A stretch of DNA of 64,000 nt from DAOTTY01 sp964451095 (GTDB lineage Bacteria; Chloroflexota; Anaerolineae; Aggregatilineales; Phototrophicaceae), in contig CAYVGI010000002.1 in assembly GCA_964451095.1 (NCBI GenBank), positions 1-64,000 on the forward strand, in the 5' to 3' direction. A model generated the notes under the pieces. It was not told where the DNA came from and did no database searches. It saw only the letters and a program-made list of their open reading frames with translations. Below, piece after piece: positions 32,796-41,566 of the stretch. The number at the start of each line of letters is the position of its first letter. The first letter of the stretch is position 1. A program made the translations under genes and the position numbers.

Positions 32796-34370
32796 ATGTC
32801 CCAGTCCAATCGCCTGACGTTACTGGCTATTGCCGCCATCATGTTCGTCGCGTTTATTGCGCACACCCTGCCCACCCCCCGCAACGTTGACGACTCTTTC
32901 ATTACGTTTCGCTACAGCCGCAACATCGCCACCGGAGAGGGCTTTGTGTATAACCCCGGCGTGCGTACGCTGGGCACCACTACGCCGCTCTACGCCGTGA
33001 CGATGGCAGGTATCGCGTTCATCACCCGTGGTGACAACTTCCCATGGTATGCCCTGCTTACCAACGCGGCAGCAGCAGCAGGCAGCGCGGCACTGTTGTT
33101 CGTGCTCATGCGCCGCGCAACCGAGAGCATTTACCCGGCGGTGGTGGTGGGGCTTTTGTGGGCGGTCACGCCGTTTAGCGTGACGTTCGCCGTCAGTGGC
33201 ATGGAGACGAGTGTGGTCATTTTCTGGATGTTGGCGGCGTTCACTGCGCTCGTCTATGACCGCAAGTGGCTGGTGGGGCTTTTTGCAGGGCTGGGCTTGC
33301 TCACCCGCCCGGACGCCGCGATATGGATTTTGCTGCTGGGGCTTTATCAGTTGATTGCCGAGGTGGTGCGTCACCGCCGTGTGCCGTGGCAAACGTGGCT
33401 CGCAGGCGCACTAACCATCGCGCCGTGGGTGATATTTGCCACGCTCTACTTCGGCTCCCCCATCCCGAACAGCCTGGGTGCCAAGAGCGTCGCCTACCAT
33501 GTGGCAGACTTAGGTGCGCTGCGCACGCTGGCGGTAAACTACGCCAACCCGTTCCAGGACTACGAGACCATCGGCAGTCTGCCGTCTGCTGCCGGTCTGT
33601 TTGTGTACCCGGCGCTAAATCTGCTGGCGATGAGCGCGGCGTGGCGGCGGGAGCGGGCGCTGCTGCCGCTGCTGGTGTTCCCGTGGCTGTACTTTGCCAT
33701 CTTCGCGGTGGCGAACCCGCTCATGTTCCGGTGGTATTTTGTGCCGCCGCTGCCCGCCTGGATTTTCGGAGCGGTGCTGGGGGTGTGGTCGCTGTTTGCG
33801 CTCATCGCGCAGCGCACCGAAACGACGCGCTGGTTACATCCGGCTGCTGCCGCGCTGATGCTCGGCTGGTGGGGCACGCTGGCATTGGGCGCGTGGAACC
33901 CGTCACCAGATCACGGTCCGGGCAGCCCAGCACCGGAGGCGGCATGGCACGAACTGGAACTGAACTACCAGATAATTGGCACGCAACTGCGCGATGAGTT
34001 CGGTGTGACGCCCGAAACCCGTGTTGCCAGCGCAGACATCGGCGCGGTGGGGTACTTTAGCGAGGCGACGATTGTGGACACGGTGGGACTGGTGACGCCG
34101 GAACTGAGCGCGTATTACCCGTTCGACCCGGCAATTCGTGTCACCGCGCCGGATGAGCAGAATTACGCCGTGCCCCCGCAGTTGATCTTGGACACGCAAC
34201 CCGACTACTTCGTCACGATGGAGGGCTTTGTGCGCAACGGTCTCGCGCAGATGCCCGCCTTCACAGACAACTACACGCTCGTGCGGGAAATCCCGACGGA
34301 GTTCTACGGCACAGGGATGCAGCTTTACGCCCGCAACGATGTACTGGCGACCGTCGCAGCAGTGGACTAG
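32796..34370 (+). CDS. Membrane glycosyltransferase of the AftB/GT-C type
   Basis: 524 residues: about ten membrane spans followed by a soluble C-terminal region. The first loop NVDDSFITFRYSRNIATGEGFVYNPGVRTLGTTTPLYA is the signature of AftB-like GT-C enzymes (D-D in the first loop, then E-x-x-x-G-T-T-x-P), which use polyprenyl-phosphate sugars on the outer face. The C-terminal part (VASADIGAVGYFSEATIVDTVGLVTPEL) is the usual conserved 'D-I-G-A-I-G-Y' block of this group. The product could be a cell-wall or glycolipid glycan. A weak TACAAT at 32746 may serve as -10. Divergent from the ABC binding protein. Confidence 0.85.
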   Translation: MSQSNRLTLLAIAAIMFVAFIAHTLPTPRNVDDSFITFRYSRNIATGEGFVYNPGVRTLGTTTPLYAVTMAGIAFITRGDNFPWYALLTNAAAAAGSAALLFVLMRRATESIYPAVVVGLLWAVTPFSVTFAVSGMETSVVIFWMLAAFTALVYDRKWLVGLFAGLGLLTRPDAAIWILLLGLYQLIAEVVRHRRVPWQTWLAGALTIAPWVIFATLYFGSPIPNSLGAKSVAYHVADLGALRTLAVNYANPFQDYETIGSLPSAAGLFVYPALNLLAMSAAWRRERALLPLLVFPWLYFAIFAVANPLMFRWYFVPPLPAWIFGAVLGVWSLFALIAQRTETTRWLHPAAAALMLGWWGTLALGAWNPSPDHGPGSPAPEAAWHELELNYQIIGTQLRDEFGVTPETRVASADIGAVGYFSEATIVDTVGLVTPELSAYYPFDPAIRVTAPDEQNYAVPPQLILDTQPDYFVTMEGFVRNGLAQMPAFTDNYTLVREIPTEFYGTGMQLYARNDVLATVAAVD

Positions 34371-34436
34371 CCATCCATGTTCGGGGAACAGTACAATCCT
34401 AAAATAACAACAGCCCCACACAGGAGCACGGCAAAC

Positions 34437-34649
34437 ATGGCAGCGTTAGAACTTCAGGATGAGCAGTTAGTGCAGCGCTTGCAGGCGTTAGCGGCGCAAG
34501 AGGAACGCCCGTTGGACGATATTCTGCAAGGAATGCTGGAGCAGTATATGAGCCGTAAGCAGGCATTCGAGACAATGGAAGGTATGTTTGATGATGATAT
34601 CAGCGACCTGTCGACATCTGTGCATGAAACAACAACAAGTTACTACTAA
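34437..34649 (+). CDS. Short antitoxin-like helix-rich protein
   Basis: 70 residues. ATG 34437 has AGGAG 11 bases upstream; the open frame from 34377 lacks one. The sequence AALELQDEQLVQRLQALAAQEERPLDDILQGMLEQY is arranged like the ribbon-helix-helix N-terminus at 26454-26729 (beta strand, helix, turn, helix 'LDDILQGML' versus 'PEDVLRDLL'), followed by a short tail. Probably a small DNA-binding or antitoxin-like protein. No toxin is adjacent. A hairpin follows its stop codon. Confidence 0.65.
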   Translation: MAALELQDEQLVQRLQALAAQEERPLDDILQGMLEQYMSRKQAFETMEGMFDDDISDLSTSVHETTTSYY

Positions 34650-34673
34650 AGTGCTTGTGTACGGGCAACCCAT

Positions 34674-34692
34674 GGTGGAGAATTCTACCACC
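34674..34692. other. Hairpin between convergent genes
   Basis: GGTGG-AGAA/TTCT-A-CCACC, a near-perfect palindrome with one bulged base, lies between two convergent stop codons (34649 and 34706). No T-run follows on either strand, so termination is only possible, not shown. Confidence 0.35.
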
Positions 34693-34705
34693 CAACCCGC
34701 AGATA

Positions 34706-35443
34706 TCACTCTCGCCTGCCGTGCCGACTGCCCCGCGTGCCCGCTAGCAAATCACGCAACGTCACGGGGTCACGCTCTGTGAGGCGGGCGTGGCGGTCAG
34801 GATTAAGTTCGCCGTCGCTGCCCGGTGGGGGCAGCGCATCTGCGACTGCCGCGTCCACCAGCGCGTCCTGGTCAAGTGAGCGCCACGTAAAGCCGTGCAC
34901 CGCAAACAGGTCATTGTCCAGGTGCACCCGCAGCGACCACGCCCCACCCGGTTCGATCTGCTCGAAGCGAAACGGGAGTTGCAGCCGCACATGGTTGACG
35001 CCCGGTTCCAGCGCAATAAGTTGTTCCCGCGCCTGGTACCGCCGCTGTTGGTCATCGTGCAGTGCCGCCGCCAGCAGCAACCGCTGTGTGCTGTCGCATT
35101 CCAGCGTGAGTTGGACGGTCACATAGTCGGAGTAGGCGGGCACAGGCACAACGCGGTAGTCCTTGCCCGTAAACTCATTCGTGTGGAAGGTGAGGTCGGT
35201 CAGTTGCAGCGTGTGATCGTGCCAGTTGGCGGCGTCCATTGCGGCGAGGGCATGAGCGTGGCGCGGCAGTGAGGCTCGCTGCCACCAGCGCTGCAATACC
35301 ACCAGACGGGGCACAACCGTCGTGTAGCCCATGCCCAGCGCGGCGGCAACCAACACCAGCCACCACGCGAACACATCGACCAGCACCACCACCACCGCCG
35401 AAAACCCGACCAACCCAAGTGTTACGCGCCACCGCTGCGCCAT
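34706..35443 (-). CDS. Membrane-anchored protein, three-gene family member 3
   Basis: 245 residues. Two hydrophobic helices (about 8-45), a short basic loop, then a beta-rich domain (LQLTDLTFHTNEFTGKDYRVVPVPAYSDYVTVQLTLECD, with ending LDNDLFAVHGFTWR). It ends with a flexible region containing the peptide VTLRDLLAG. The next two genes upstream encode proteins of the same design, each ending in a [VM]-[TS]-L-x-[ED]-L-L peptide. The ATG lies 3 bp after the stop of member 2, so the genes are co-transcribed. I do not recognise the family; the topology suggests a domain facing the cytoplasm or periplasm close to the membrane. Confidence 0.7.
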   Translation of the reverse strand: MAQRWRVTLGLVGFSAVVVVLVDVFAWWLVLVAAALGMGYTTVVPRLVVLQRWWQRASLPRHAHALAAMDAANWHDHTLQLTDLTFHTNEFTGKDYRVVPVPAYSDYVTVQLTLECDSTQRLLLAAALHDDQQRRYQAREQLIALEPGVNHVRLQLPFRFEQIEPGGAWSLRVHLDNDLFAVHGFTWRSLDQDALVDAAVADALPPPGSDGELNPDRHARLTERDPVTLRDLLAGTRGSRHGRRE

Positions 35444-35446
35444 GGG

Positions 35447-36289
35447 CTAGCGCTTTGCCTGTCGCTGCGCGGGTGGAGGGTCGTCCTCCCCCTGGAACGA
35501 GAGCAGTTCGTCCAGGCTCATGTTCTCTAGGCGGCTCTCTGCCATTGCCGCCCGCAGTTCATTGCTGATCTCACCGTCGTCTGCCAACTGCTCGGCGGCG
35601 AATGCCTCGCCTTTGTCGCGCCAGTCGAACGTGTGCACGGCAACAGGCAAGCCATCTGCATTTACCTTAAGCGTCCAACCCCCCTCGTCCATGTCCAGCG
35701 CGTCGTGCACGGGCACCCACCGCGACGGGATGATGAGGTTGCGCCCCTTGTTGAACTGGTGCCTTTCTTCGTGCAGGAACACCACTTCGCCCCGGTCGTC
35801 CAGCAGCTCAAACGTGACCTTGCCGGTTGCTGCCCGGGGCAGGCGCAGCTCGACGAAGGGGCGGATGTAGTCGACATCGTTGGGCACACCGCGCATCCGG
35901 TAGATTTTCTGCTCCTTCTGCCCACGATAGGCAATCACGCCCACATCCACGGGCAGCACCGCCGCCGCAGACGGGTCTAGCCCGGCGGACTGTGCCGCTT
36001 GCAGTGCATGGGAGTACACATGGGGCGTGTTCGGGCGGCGGTCTGCCTCGTCGTCGACATCGGCAAACGCATAGTCCACCTGTTCGCGGCGGCGGCGCCA
36101 GCGCTCATATTCGATGTCCGCCCGGCGTTCCGCGTCGCGGTTGTTGCTGCTCTGCTCAAACTGGCGAAAGAGCAGGTATATGCCAGCCAACCCGACGAAC
36201 GCACCGAACACCTCACCGTTGCCGACTGCCGCCAGCCCGCCGAATACCATGCCCAGCCCAAGCATAATTTGTAGAAAACGCCGATTCAT
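35447..36289 (-). CDS. Membrane-anchored protein, three-gene family member 2
   Basis: 280 residues. A hydrophobic hairpin (about 8-42, LGLGMVFGGLAAVGNGEVFGAFVG), an Arg-rich helix (RRADIEYERWRRRREQVDY), a beta domain with DVGVIAYRGQKEQKIYRMRG, PFVELRLPRAATGKVTFELLDDRGEVVFLHEERHQF and SRWVPVHDALDMDEGGWTLKV, then a linker and the terminal MSLDELLSFQ motif. It is alignable with member 1, where the same order of DVGLI, PYFTLQVP, FEIEDGHGNLVYKHEQEQ and GNQMPLF appears. Unknown family; same operon as members 1 and 3. Confidence 0.72.
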   Translation of the reverse strand: MNRRFLQIMLGLGMVFGGLAAVGNGEVFGAFVGLAGIYLLFRQFEQSSNNRDAERRADIEYERWRRRREQVDYAFADVDDEADRRPNTPHVYSHALQAAQSAGLDPSAAAVLPVDVGVIAYRGQKEQKIYRMRGVPNDVDYIRPFVELRLPRAATGKVTFELLDDRGEVVFLHEERHQFNKGRNLIIPSRWVPVHDALDMDEGGWTLKVNADGLPVAVHTFDWRDKGEAFAAEQLADDGEISNELRAAMAESRLENMSLDELLSFQGEDDPPPAQRQAKR

Positions 36290-36340
36290 ACGCGGGGGGG
36301 TGCTCCGTTGCTTGCAGACGCAAAAAAGTGCAAGACTGTG

Positions 36341-37135
36341 TTAGTCATCGCGGCGAGCCTGCTGGCGCAGCAGTTCTTCTAGCGTAACCGGGATTTCGCT
36401 GTCGTCATCGTCGCGCTGGCGGCGCACGGGACGCTCGCCGTCATTGTCGCGCAAGCGGTTGCGGGCAGCGTCCCCGCGCCGCCCCGCCCAACGGTCTCTC
36501 GTAGAGGGCGCGATGCTGAAGCCCAGCACACCGATTAGTTCCTCGTTGACGTACACGCGCAGGTCGGCGTCGCCGGGGTCAATGCTCATGGTGCTGTTGA
36601 ACAGTGGCATCTGGTTGCCCGCCAGGATGTCCAGCCGTCCGTCGCGCATGTACTGCTCTTGCTCGTGTTTGTAGACGAGGTTGCCGTGCCCATCTTCGAT
36701 CTCAAAGCGCACACTGGCACGGCGGTCTGCTTCGGTGGCGGGCACTTGCAGCGTGAAGTAAGGGCGCACGCCGTCATCATCTAAGGAGACGCTGCGGGTG
36801 CGCTGCATCACCATGCCGTCTTGCCGCTCCAGCATCGTAATCAGCCCAACGTCCAGCAGTTCGATGTCGCGCAGCATGAGCACGCCGCGTGCCTTGGCGC
36901 GTTCGGTTGCCTCGCGGGCATCCGCCGTGACCTTGCCGCCCGTCAGTGCTTTGTCCTGCACAGTTTTCAACAGCCGCTGCGGTTCCAGGTCGAACAGTGC
37001 CACGCCGCCCGCCACGCCCAGCGCCCCCAGCAGCAGCACGCTTGCCGCAGAATCAAAGCCCTGGGAGATGACCGCCAGCCCCGTCAGCGCAGCGAGTGTG
37101 CCCAGCCAGACCAGGTTTCGTCTCTTTATCCGCAT
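36341..37135 (-). CDS. Membrane-anchored protein, three-gene family member 1
   Basis: 264 residues from ATG 37135 (GGGGTAA upstream; a TTG at 37153 is the alternative). Two hydrophobic helices (about 10-48), a charged helix, then the beta domain LLDVGLITMLERQDGMVMQRTRSVSLDDDGVRPYFTLQVPATEADRRASVRFEIEDGHGNLVYKHEQEQYM with GNQMPLFNSTMSIDPGDADLRVYVNEELIGVLGFSI, an Arg/Asp-rich linker and terminal VTLEELLRQQ. First gene of the three-gene transcript; divergent from the PBP-like gene. No enzyme motif is visible. An adaptor or scaffold role near the membrane is a guess. Confidence 0.72.
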   Translation of the reverse strand: MRIKRRNLVWLGTLAALTGLAVISQGFDSAASVLLLGALGVAGGVALFDLEPQRLLKTVQDKALTGGKVTADAREATERAKARGVLMLRDIELLDVGLITMLERQDGMVMQRTRSVSLDDDGVRPYFTLQVPATEADRRASVRFEIEDGHGNLVYKHEQEQYMRDGRLDILAGNQMPLFNSTMSIDPGDADLRVYVNEELIGVLGFSIAPSTRDRWAGRRGDAARNRLRDNDGERPVRRQRDDDDSEIPVTLEELLRQQARRDD

Positions 37136-37548
37136 TGGTGTGTTACCCCGCAACTTGAGTTGGCGGCGACCTTCGGGTGCCGCTCGTGAACATCATCTTG
37201 ACTATTATACGTGAGAAATCCGCCGGGGTTACGGGTGGGTACCCACCGATAACGAATCATTTATACGGTTTATGCACGGCGCGGCTGCATTTCAGGCGAT
37301 TGGCAGTTTCATCTCCGGGCTCAAGCCGGGGAATACCAATGCCGCCCAGTCCGAGCTGCTTTAGCTGCTTCCCGCCCCCAAATTTAGCTGTTTGGCTTTC
37401 GGCAAACAGCGAGAAGACGTGCGACTGTGTACCAAGACATTTTTTTTGCCAGAATATTGAAATACACCCGCACGGCGCGGCGAACTGGCAACGCAACCGC
37501 AACACCATTACAATGCGATGTGAGCAAACCGTGAGGAACACACCCACC
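37136..37548. other. 413-bp divergent region upstream of the PBP-like gene
   Basis: Contains a hairpin with 8-bp arms GCTGTTTG/CAAACAGC (about 37388-37411), an eight-T run at about 37440-37447, and a weak promoter (CTGGCA 37485-37490, 18-bp spacer, TACAAT 37509-37514) ahead of the PBP ATG. Open frames cross it on both strands but lack ribosome sites. A small RNA or leader transcript is possible, not shown. Confidence 0.35.
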
Positions 37549-40485
37549 ATGGCATCGGTCGCACACATCATCCGGCGGCGGCGGGCACGGAAGGCACGCC
37601 AGCGCCAGCAGCGCCAAACCCGCCGCGTCCTGAGCACGGTTTTGGGCGGCGCAGCACTCCTGCTGTTTATTCTGCCGGCGGGCGGCGCGGTGGCGGTCGC
37701 GCTCAGCTATTATGCGCAGTTTTCCGCCGGGGTGCCCACCAACCCGCAGCAAAACCTCGCGCTAGACCCGCTGCTAGGCGCGTCTCAGTTATATGACCGC
37801 ACCGGGCAAACGCTGCTGTGGACGGTGGATGACCCACTGGGTGACGAGCGCACATGGCTGCCCTTGGATGCTATGCCGGATGCAATGGTGCAGGCAACGC
37901 TGCTGCGCGAAGACCCGGACTTCCTGCAAACCGCCGCCTTCCGCCCGGCGCAAACCGCCCGCACGCTGTTTAGCAACCACTTTACCGACCTCAACGAAGA
38001 ACCCGCCCCACCCGACCCAACGCTCACCGGGCGGCTGGTGCGCAACGCGCTTGCCCCCCCACCAGAACCCGTCACCGCGGCATACCGCGCCCGCGAGCAC
38101 GCGCTCGTAGCGGAGGTGAATCGTCGTTTTACGCCGCAGCAGGTGCTGGAGTGGCACCTGAACACCAACTACTACGGCAACAATGCCTACGGGGTGGCGG
38201 CGGCGGCACAGGTGTACTTTGGCAAAACCGTGGACGCGCTCACGCTGGATGAAATGGCGATGCTGGCGGCAATCCCGACGCTGAACAACACCGCCCAGTA
38301 CAACCCGCTTGACGATGAGGTGGCGGCACGCGGGCGGCAGGGAGATGTGCTGCGCGACCTGATGCTGAACGGCTACATCAATGAAGGGGTGTACGCCAAC
38401 GCGGTAAACACCATCACGCCGATTGCTGGCAGCGGCGGGCAGCGTCCCCTTGTGGCACCGGAGTACGCGCAGTACGCCCGCCGCCAGGCAGAGACGATCC
38501 TCAATGCGCAGGGCTACAACGGCACACGTTTGGTCGCACGCGGCGGGCTGACCATTATCACCGCGCTGGACATGGACTTGCACGCGCAGGCAACCTGCAC
38601 CCTAAACACACATCTCGCGGCATTGGGTGGCGGCACGCCCCCGCCCCCGTGCGCGGCAATCGCCTACCTGCCCGCCGTCTCACCCATCACCGGGGCGGCA
38701 CCGGACGCGGGCGCGATAACCCTCATTGATGTGGACACGGGCGAACTGCTGGCGGTCGTCGGTGATGTAACGGCAGACAACCGCCAACCGGGACCCGTGC
38801 TGTATCCGTTTGTGTACCTACGGGCGTTTAGCACCGGGCTAACCACGCCCGCCCGCATGGTGCTGGATGTGCCGCTGCGCTTCCCTGGCATGGCGGATGG
38901 GCTGATCTACACGCCCACCAACCCGGACGGCACCTTTCGCGGTCCGGTGAACCTGCGGGCAGCAATGGGTGCCGGGCTGCTGCCCCCTGCCGCACAGGTC
39001 GCCAGCACAGAGGGGCTGGACGGCGTGCAGTTCACGGCGCGGCAAATCGGCATGAGCAGCCTGGACTTACCCACGCTGGATCTGTCTATGCTGGAGCGAG
39101 GCGGCAGTGTGTCGGTATTGGATGCCACCTACGTCTACAGTGTGTTCGGGGCGCTGGGCGAGATGCGCGGTGTGCTCACCAGTGGCGCTGCCCGCCCCCG
39201 CAACCCGGTCGCTGTGCTGGAAATCCGCGATGCGGAGGGGGCGGTGCTGTGGGCATACGACGACACCGAACGCCTACAGAGCACCACCCCTATCATGGAC
39301 GGTGGGCTGAGCTATCTCGTCAACAACATCCTGGCAGATCAGTCCACGCGGGCGGGCACGCTGGGCACAGAGAACATACTCGCCGCGCCGCGCCCGACGG
39401 CGGTCGTCTATGGGACGGCAGGGGGCGGACATAACTGGACGGTGGGCTACACACCGCACCTGGCAGTCGGCGTGTGGCTGGGTCGCACGGATGACAGTCC
39501 GGTGGCGCTGCCGCCCTACGGCGTGGACGGTGCGGGCGCGGTTTGGCGGGCGCTGCTCGATTACACCCACGACCGCGACGCCTTGCCGCCGGACGACTGG
39601 CAACCACCGGACAACATCGTGGAGGCGCGGGTGTGCGAGCGCACGGGCTTGCGCCCCAACGACGCCTGCCCACAGCTTACCGAGATCTTCCTGGATGGCA
39701 CCGTGCCGCAGGATGTGGATACCTACTGGGAACGGGTCGCGGTCAACAGCGAGAACGGGCTGCTAGCAACTGCGAACACACCCGCCAGCCTACGCGAGGA
39801 GCAGGTGTTTTTTGTGCCGCCCACCGAAGCGCTGGAATGGTGGGAAACCAATCAACTGCCGCTGCCGCCCACCGAGTTCGACACGCTCACCCGCCCAGAA
39901 CTGGTGCAGTCTACGGTGATTTTGCGCCCGGCACTACTGGATTACGTCAGCGGGCAGGTGGATGTTCGGGGCAGCATGGACGCAGACAACTTGCAGTACT
40001 ACCAGATTGCCTACGGCGAGGGGTTGAACCCGACTGAGTGGATTGCCATCACGGAGCAGCGCCCGGATTACACGCCCGGCGCAACGCTGGGCACCTGGGA
40101 CACCACCGGGCTAGATGGGCTGTACAATCTGCGTCTTTCCGCTGTGATGAACGACGACACCATTGACCCGGTAATTATCCAGGTGACGGTAGATAACGTG
40201 CCGCCTGCCATCACGCTGGCGGCAGGCGAACCGGGGCAGGTGTTCACGTTCCTGAACAACGATGTCATCCCGCTGAGCGCCGACGCGCAGGACAACGTGG
40301 CAATTGACTATGTGGAGTTCTACCACAACGGGGAGTTCGTCGGCGCGGATGAGACGTTCCCGTTTGGCTACGAGCACCCGATTGAGCGCGTGGGGCGAGA
40401 GACGTTTAGCGCAGTGGTGTTCGACGCCGCCGGTAACCAATCCAGTGCAGAAACGGTGGTGGAGGTGCTGCGCGGCGGCACGTAA
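37549..40485 (+). CDS. PBP1-type (GT51 plus transpeptidase) protein, predicted pseudo-transpeptidase
   Basis: 978 residues: basic N-terminal tail, one membrane anchor (about 28-50), GT51-like domain, transpeptidase-like domain, and C-terminal Ig-like domains. GT51 traces are LREDPDFL (Glu121 kept), PTLTGRLVRN, REHALVAEVNRRFTPQQVLEWHLNTNYYGNNAYGVAAAAQVYFGK. In the transpeptidase part every catalytic box is changed: S-x-x-K reads P-V-L-Y (416-419, in RQPGPVLYPFVYL), S-x-N reads G-L-L (476-478), K-T-G-T reads V-Y-G-T (620-623), while framework motifs such as NWTVGYTPHLAVGVWLGRTDDSPV are kept. It therefore probably cannot cross-link peptidoglycan. ATG 37549 has GAGGAA upstream; the longer frame from 37177 is non-coding in character. 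Confidence 0.88.
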   Translation: MASVAHIIRRRRARKARQRQQRQTRRVLSTVLGGAALLLFILPAGGAVAVALSYYAQFSAGVPTNPQQNLALDPLLGASQLYDRTGQTLLWTVDDPLGDERTWLPLDAMPDAMVQATLLREDPDFLQTAAFRPAQTARTLFSNHFTDLNEEPAPPDPTLTGRLVRNALAPPPEPVTAAYRAREHALVAEVNRRFTPQQVLEWHLNTNYYGNNAYGVAAAAQVYFGKTVDALTLDEMAMLAAIPTLNNTAQYNPLDDEVAARGRQGDVLRDLMLNGYINEGVYANAVNTITPIAGSGGQRPLVAPEYAQYARRQAETILNAQGYNGTRLVARGGLTIITALDMDLHAQATCTLNTHLAALGGGTPPPPCAAIAYLPAVSPITGAAPDAGAITLIDVDTGELLAVVGDVTADNRQPGPVLYPFVYLRAFSTGLTTPARMVLDVPLRFPGMADGLIYTPTNPDGTFRGPVNLRAAMGAGLLPPAAQVASTEGLDGVQFTARQIGMSSLDLPTLDLSMLERGGSVSVLDATYVYSVFGALGEMRGVLTSGAARPRNPVAVLEIRDAEGAVLWAYDDTERLQSTTPIMDGGLSYLVNNILADQSTRAGTLGTENILAAPRPTAVVYGTAGGGHNWTVGYTPHLAVGVWLGRTDDSPVALPPYGVDGAGAVWRALLDYTHDRDALPPDDWQPPDNIVEARVCERTGLRPNDACPQLTEIFLDGTVPQDVDTYWERVAVNSENGLLATANTPASLREEQVFFVPPTEALEWWETNQLPLPPTEFDTLTRPELVQSTVILRPALLDYVSGQVDVRGSMDADNLQYYQIAYGEGLNPTEWIAITEQRPDYTPGATLGTWDTTGLDGLYNLRLSAVMNDDTIDPVIIQVTVDNVPPAITLAAGEPGQVFTFLNNDVIPLSADAQDNVAIDYVEFYHNGEFVGADETFPFGYEHPIERVGRETFSAVVFDAAGNQSSAETVVEVLRGGT

Positions 40486-40553
40486 AGCGGGGCGGGGCAT
40501 CGGCTACCTTACCTCGCAAGCAGCATGAGCACCAACATGACGCGCATTTTGGG

Positions 40554-41450
40554 CTAGTCCTGCGTCGTCCCACGGAAGTACGCCCGTAGCCCCCACCCCA
40601 CACCGACCCAGCACACCCCCAGGCTAACCAACACCAGCACGAACCCGGCACCGGGGCGGCGTGGCGGGTCCGGGGGCGGGTTGCGCAGATAGGACAGCGT
40701 AACGTCTTTGCCCTGCGCGATGACCGACGGCGGCGGATACGTCAGGTCAGGGTTGTTGTACAGGGTGATAGCCGTCAGGTTGCGCAGGCGGCGCATGTCC
40801 GGCGGCAGCGCGGTCAGTTGGTTGCTGTTGAGGATAAGCGCGGTGAGCGCGGTGAGCTGTCCTATCTCCGGCGGCAGCGCGGTCAGTTGGTTGCTGTCGA
40901 GGTAAAGCCCAGTGAGCGCGGTGAGCTGCCCGACCTCGGGTGGCAGCGCCGTCAGTTGGTTGCCACGCAGGTCAAGCGTAGTGAGGGCGGTGAGTTGCCC
41001 AACCTCGGGTGGCAACGTCGTCAGTTGGTTGCCACCCAGTTCAAGCCGTGTGAGGGCGGTGAGCTGCCCAACCTCGGGTGGCAGCGCCGTCAGTTCGTTG
41101 TTAAGCAGTTCAAGCCGTGTGAGGGCGGTGAGCTGCCCGACTTCGGGTGGCAGCGCCGTCAGTTGGTTGTTAAGCAGTTCAAGCTGTGTGAGGGCGGTGA
41201 GCTGCCCAACTTCGGGTGGCAGCGCGGTCAATTGGTTGCTACCCAGGTCAAGCCGTGTGAGCGCGGTGAGGTGCCACACCTCGGGTGGCACTTCCGTCAG
41301 TCCCAAACGAGACAGGTCAAGCTCCGTCACCCCGCTCTCACGTGCCTCTTCAATGCGGCGCAGCGCCTCCGCATACGCCGCCTCCGGGTCGGGCGGCTGT
41401 GCGGCGGCGGGCGTCACGGCGAGCAGCATTAACAGCAAAATTACGCGCAT
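40554..41450 (-). CDS. Secreted/anchored leucine-rich repeat protein
   Basis: 298 residues. Signal peptide RVILLLMLLAVTPAAAQ, a short helical segment (YAEALRRIEEARESG), then about nine 23-residue leucine-rich repeats of the form LTxLxLxxNxLTALPPEVGQLTA, a Pro-rich segment and a C-terminal transmembrane helix (FVLVLVSLGVCWVGVGWGL) with a short basic tail. The repeats are of the bacterial/plant-like 'LPPEI' type used for protein binding. ATG 41450 with GGAG upstream is better than the open frame start at 41513. The repeats are also repeated as DNA, so copy number may vary between strains. Confidence 0.9.
   Translation of the reverse strand: MRVILLLMLLAVTPAAAQPPDPEAAYAEALRRIEEARESGVTELDLSRLGLTEVPPEVWHLTALTRLDLGSNQLTALPPEVGQLTALTQLELLNNQLTALPPEVGQLTALTRLELLNNELTALPPEVGQLTALTRLELGGNQLTTLPPEVGQLTALTTLDLRGNQLTALPPEVGQLTALTGLYLDSNQLTALPPEIGQLTALTALILNSNQLTALPPDMRRLRNLTAITLYNNPDLTYPPPSVIAQGKDVTLSYLRNPPPDPPRRPGAGFVLVLVSLGVCWVGVGWGLRAYFRGTTQD
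40730..41330. repeat. 69-bp tandem coding repeats of the LRR gene
   Basis: The LRR codons repeat with little divergence every 69 bp; the phrase CTCGGGTGGCAGCGCCGTCAG (and close variants) recurs in most units. Such arrays expand or contract by slippage and are error-prone in assembly. Confidence 0.8.
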
Positions 41451-41566
41451 GGGGGTGGCTCCGGGTTCTATCGCATCAGCACACCCCCATGTTAGCCTGT
41501 TTGTGCGCCGCATGTGTGAAAACGTTGTAAAATCGTCAGCTTAGCGCACACTGCACCGCACTTTGC

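Noticed and set aside
37177..37548. Longer N-terminus of the PBP-like protein
   Set aside because: No ribosome site, atypical composition and no membrane-anchor logic; ATG 37549 with GAGGAA fits.
40730..41330. CRISPR-like regular repeats
   Set aside because: The repeats are in frame and encode leucine-rich repeats with no unique spacers.
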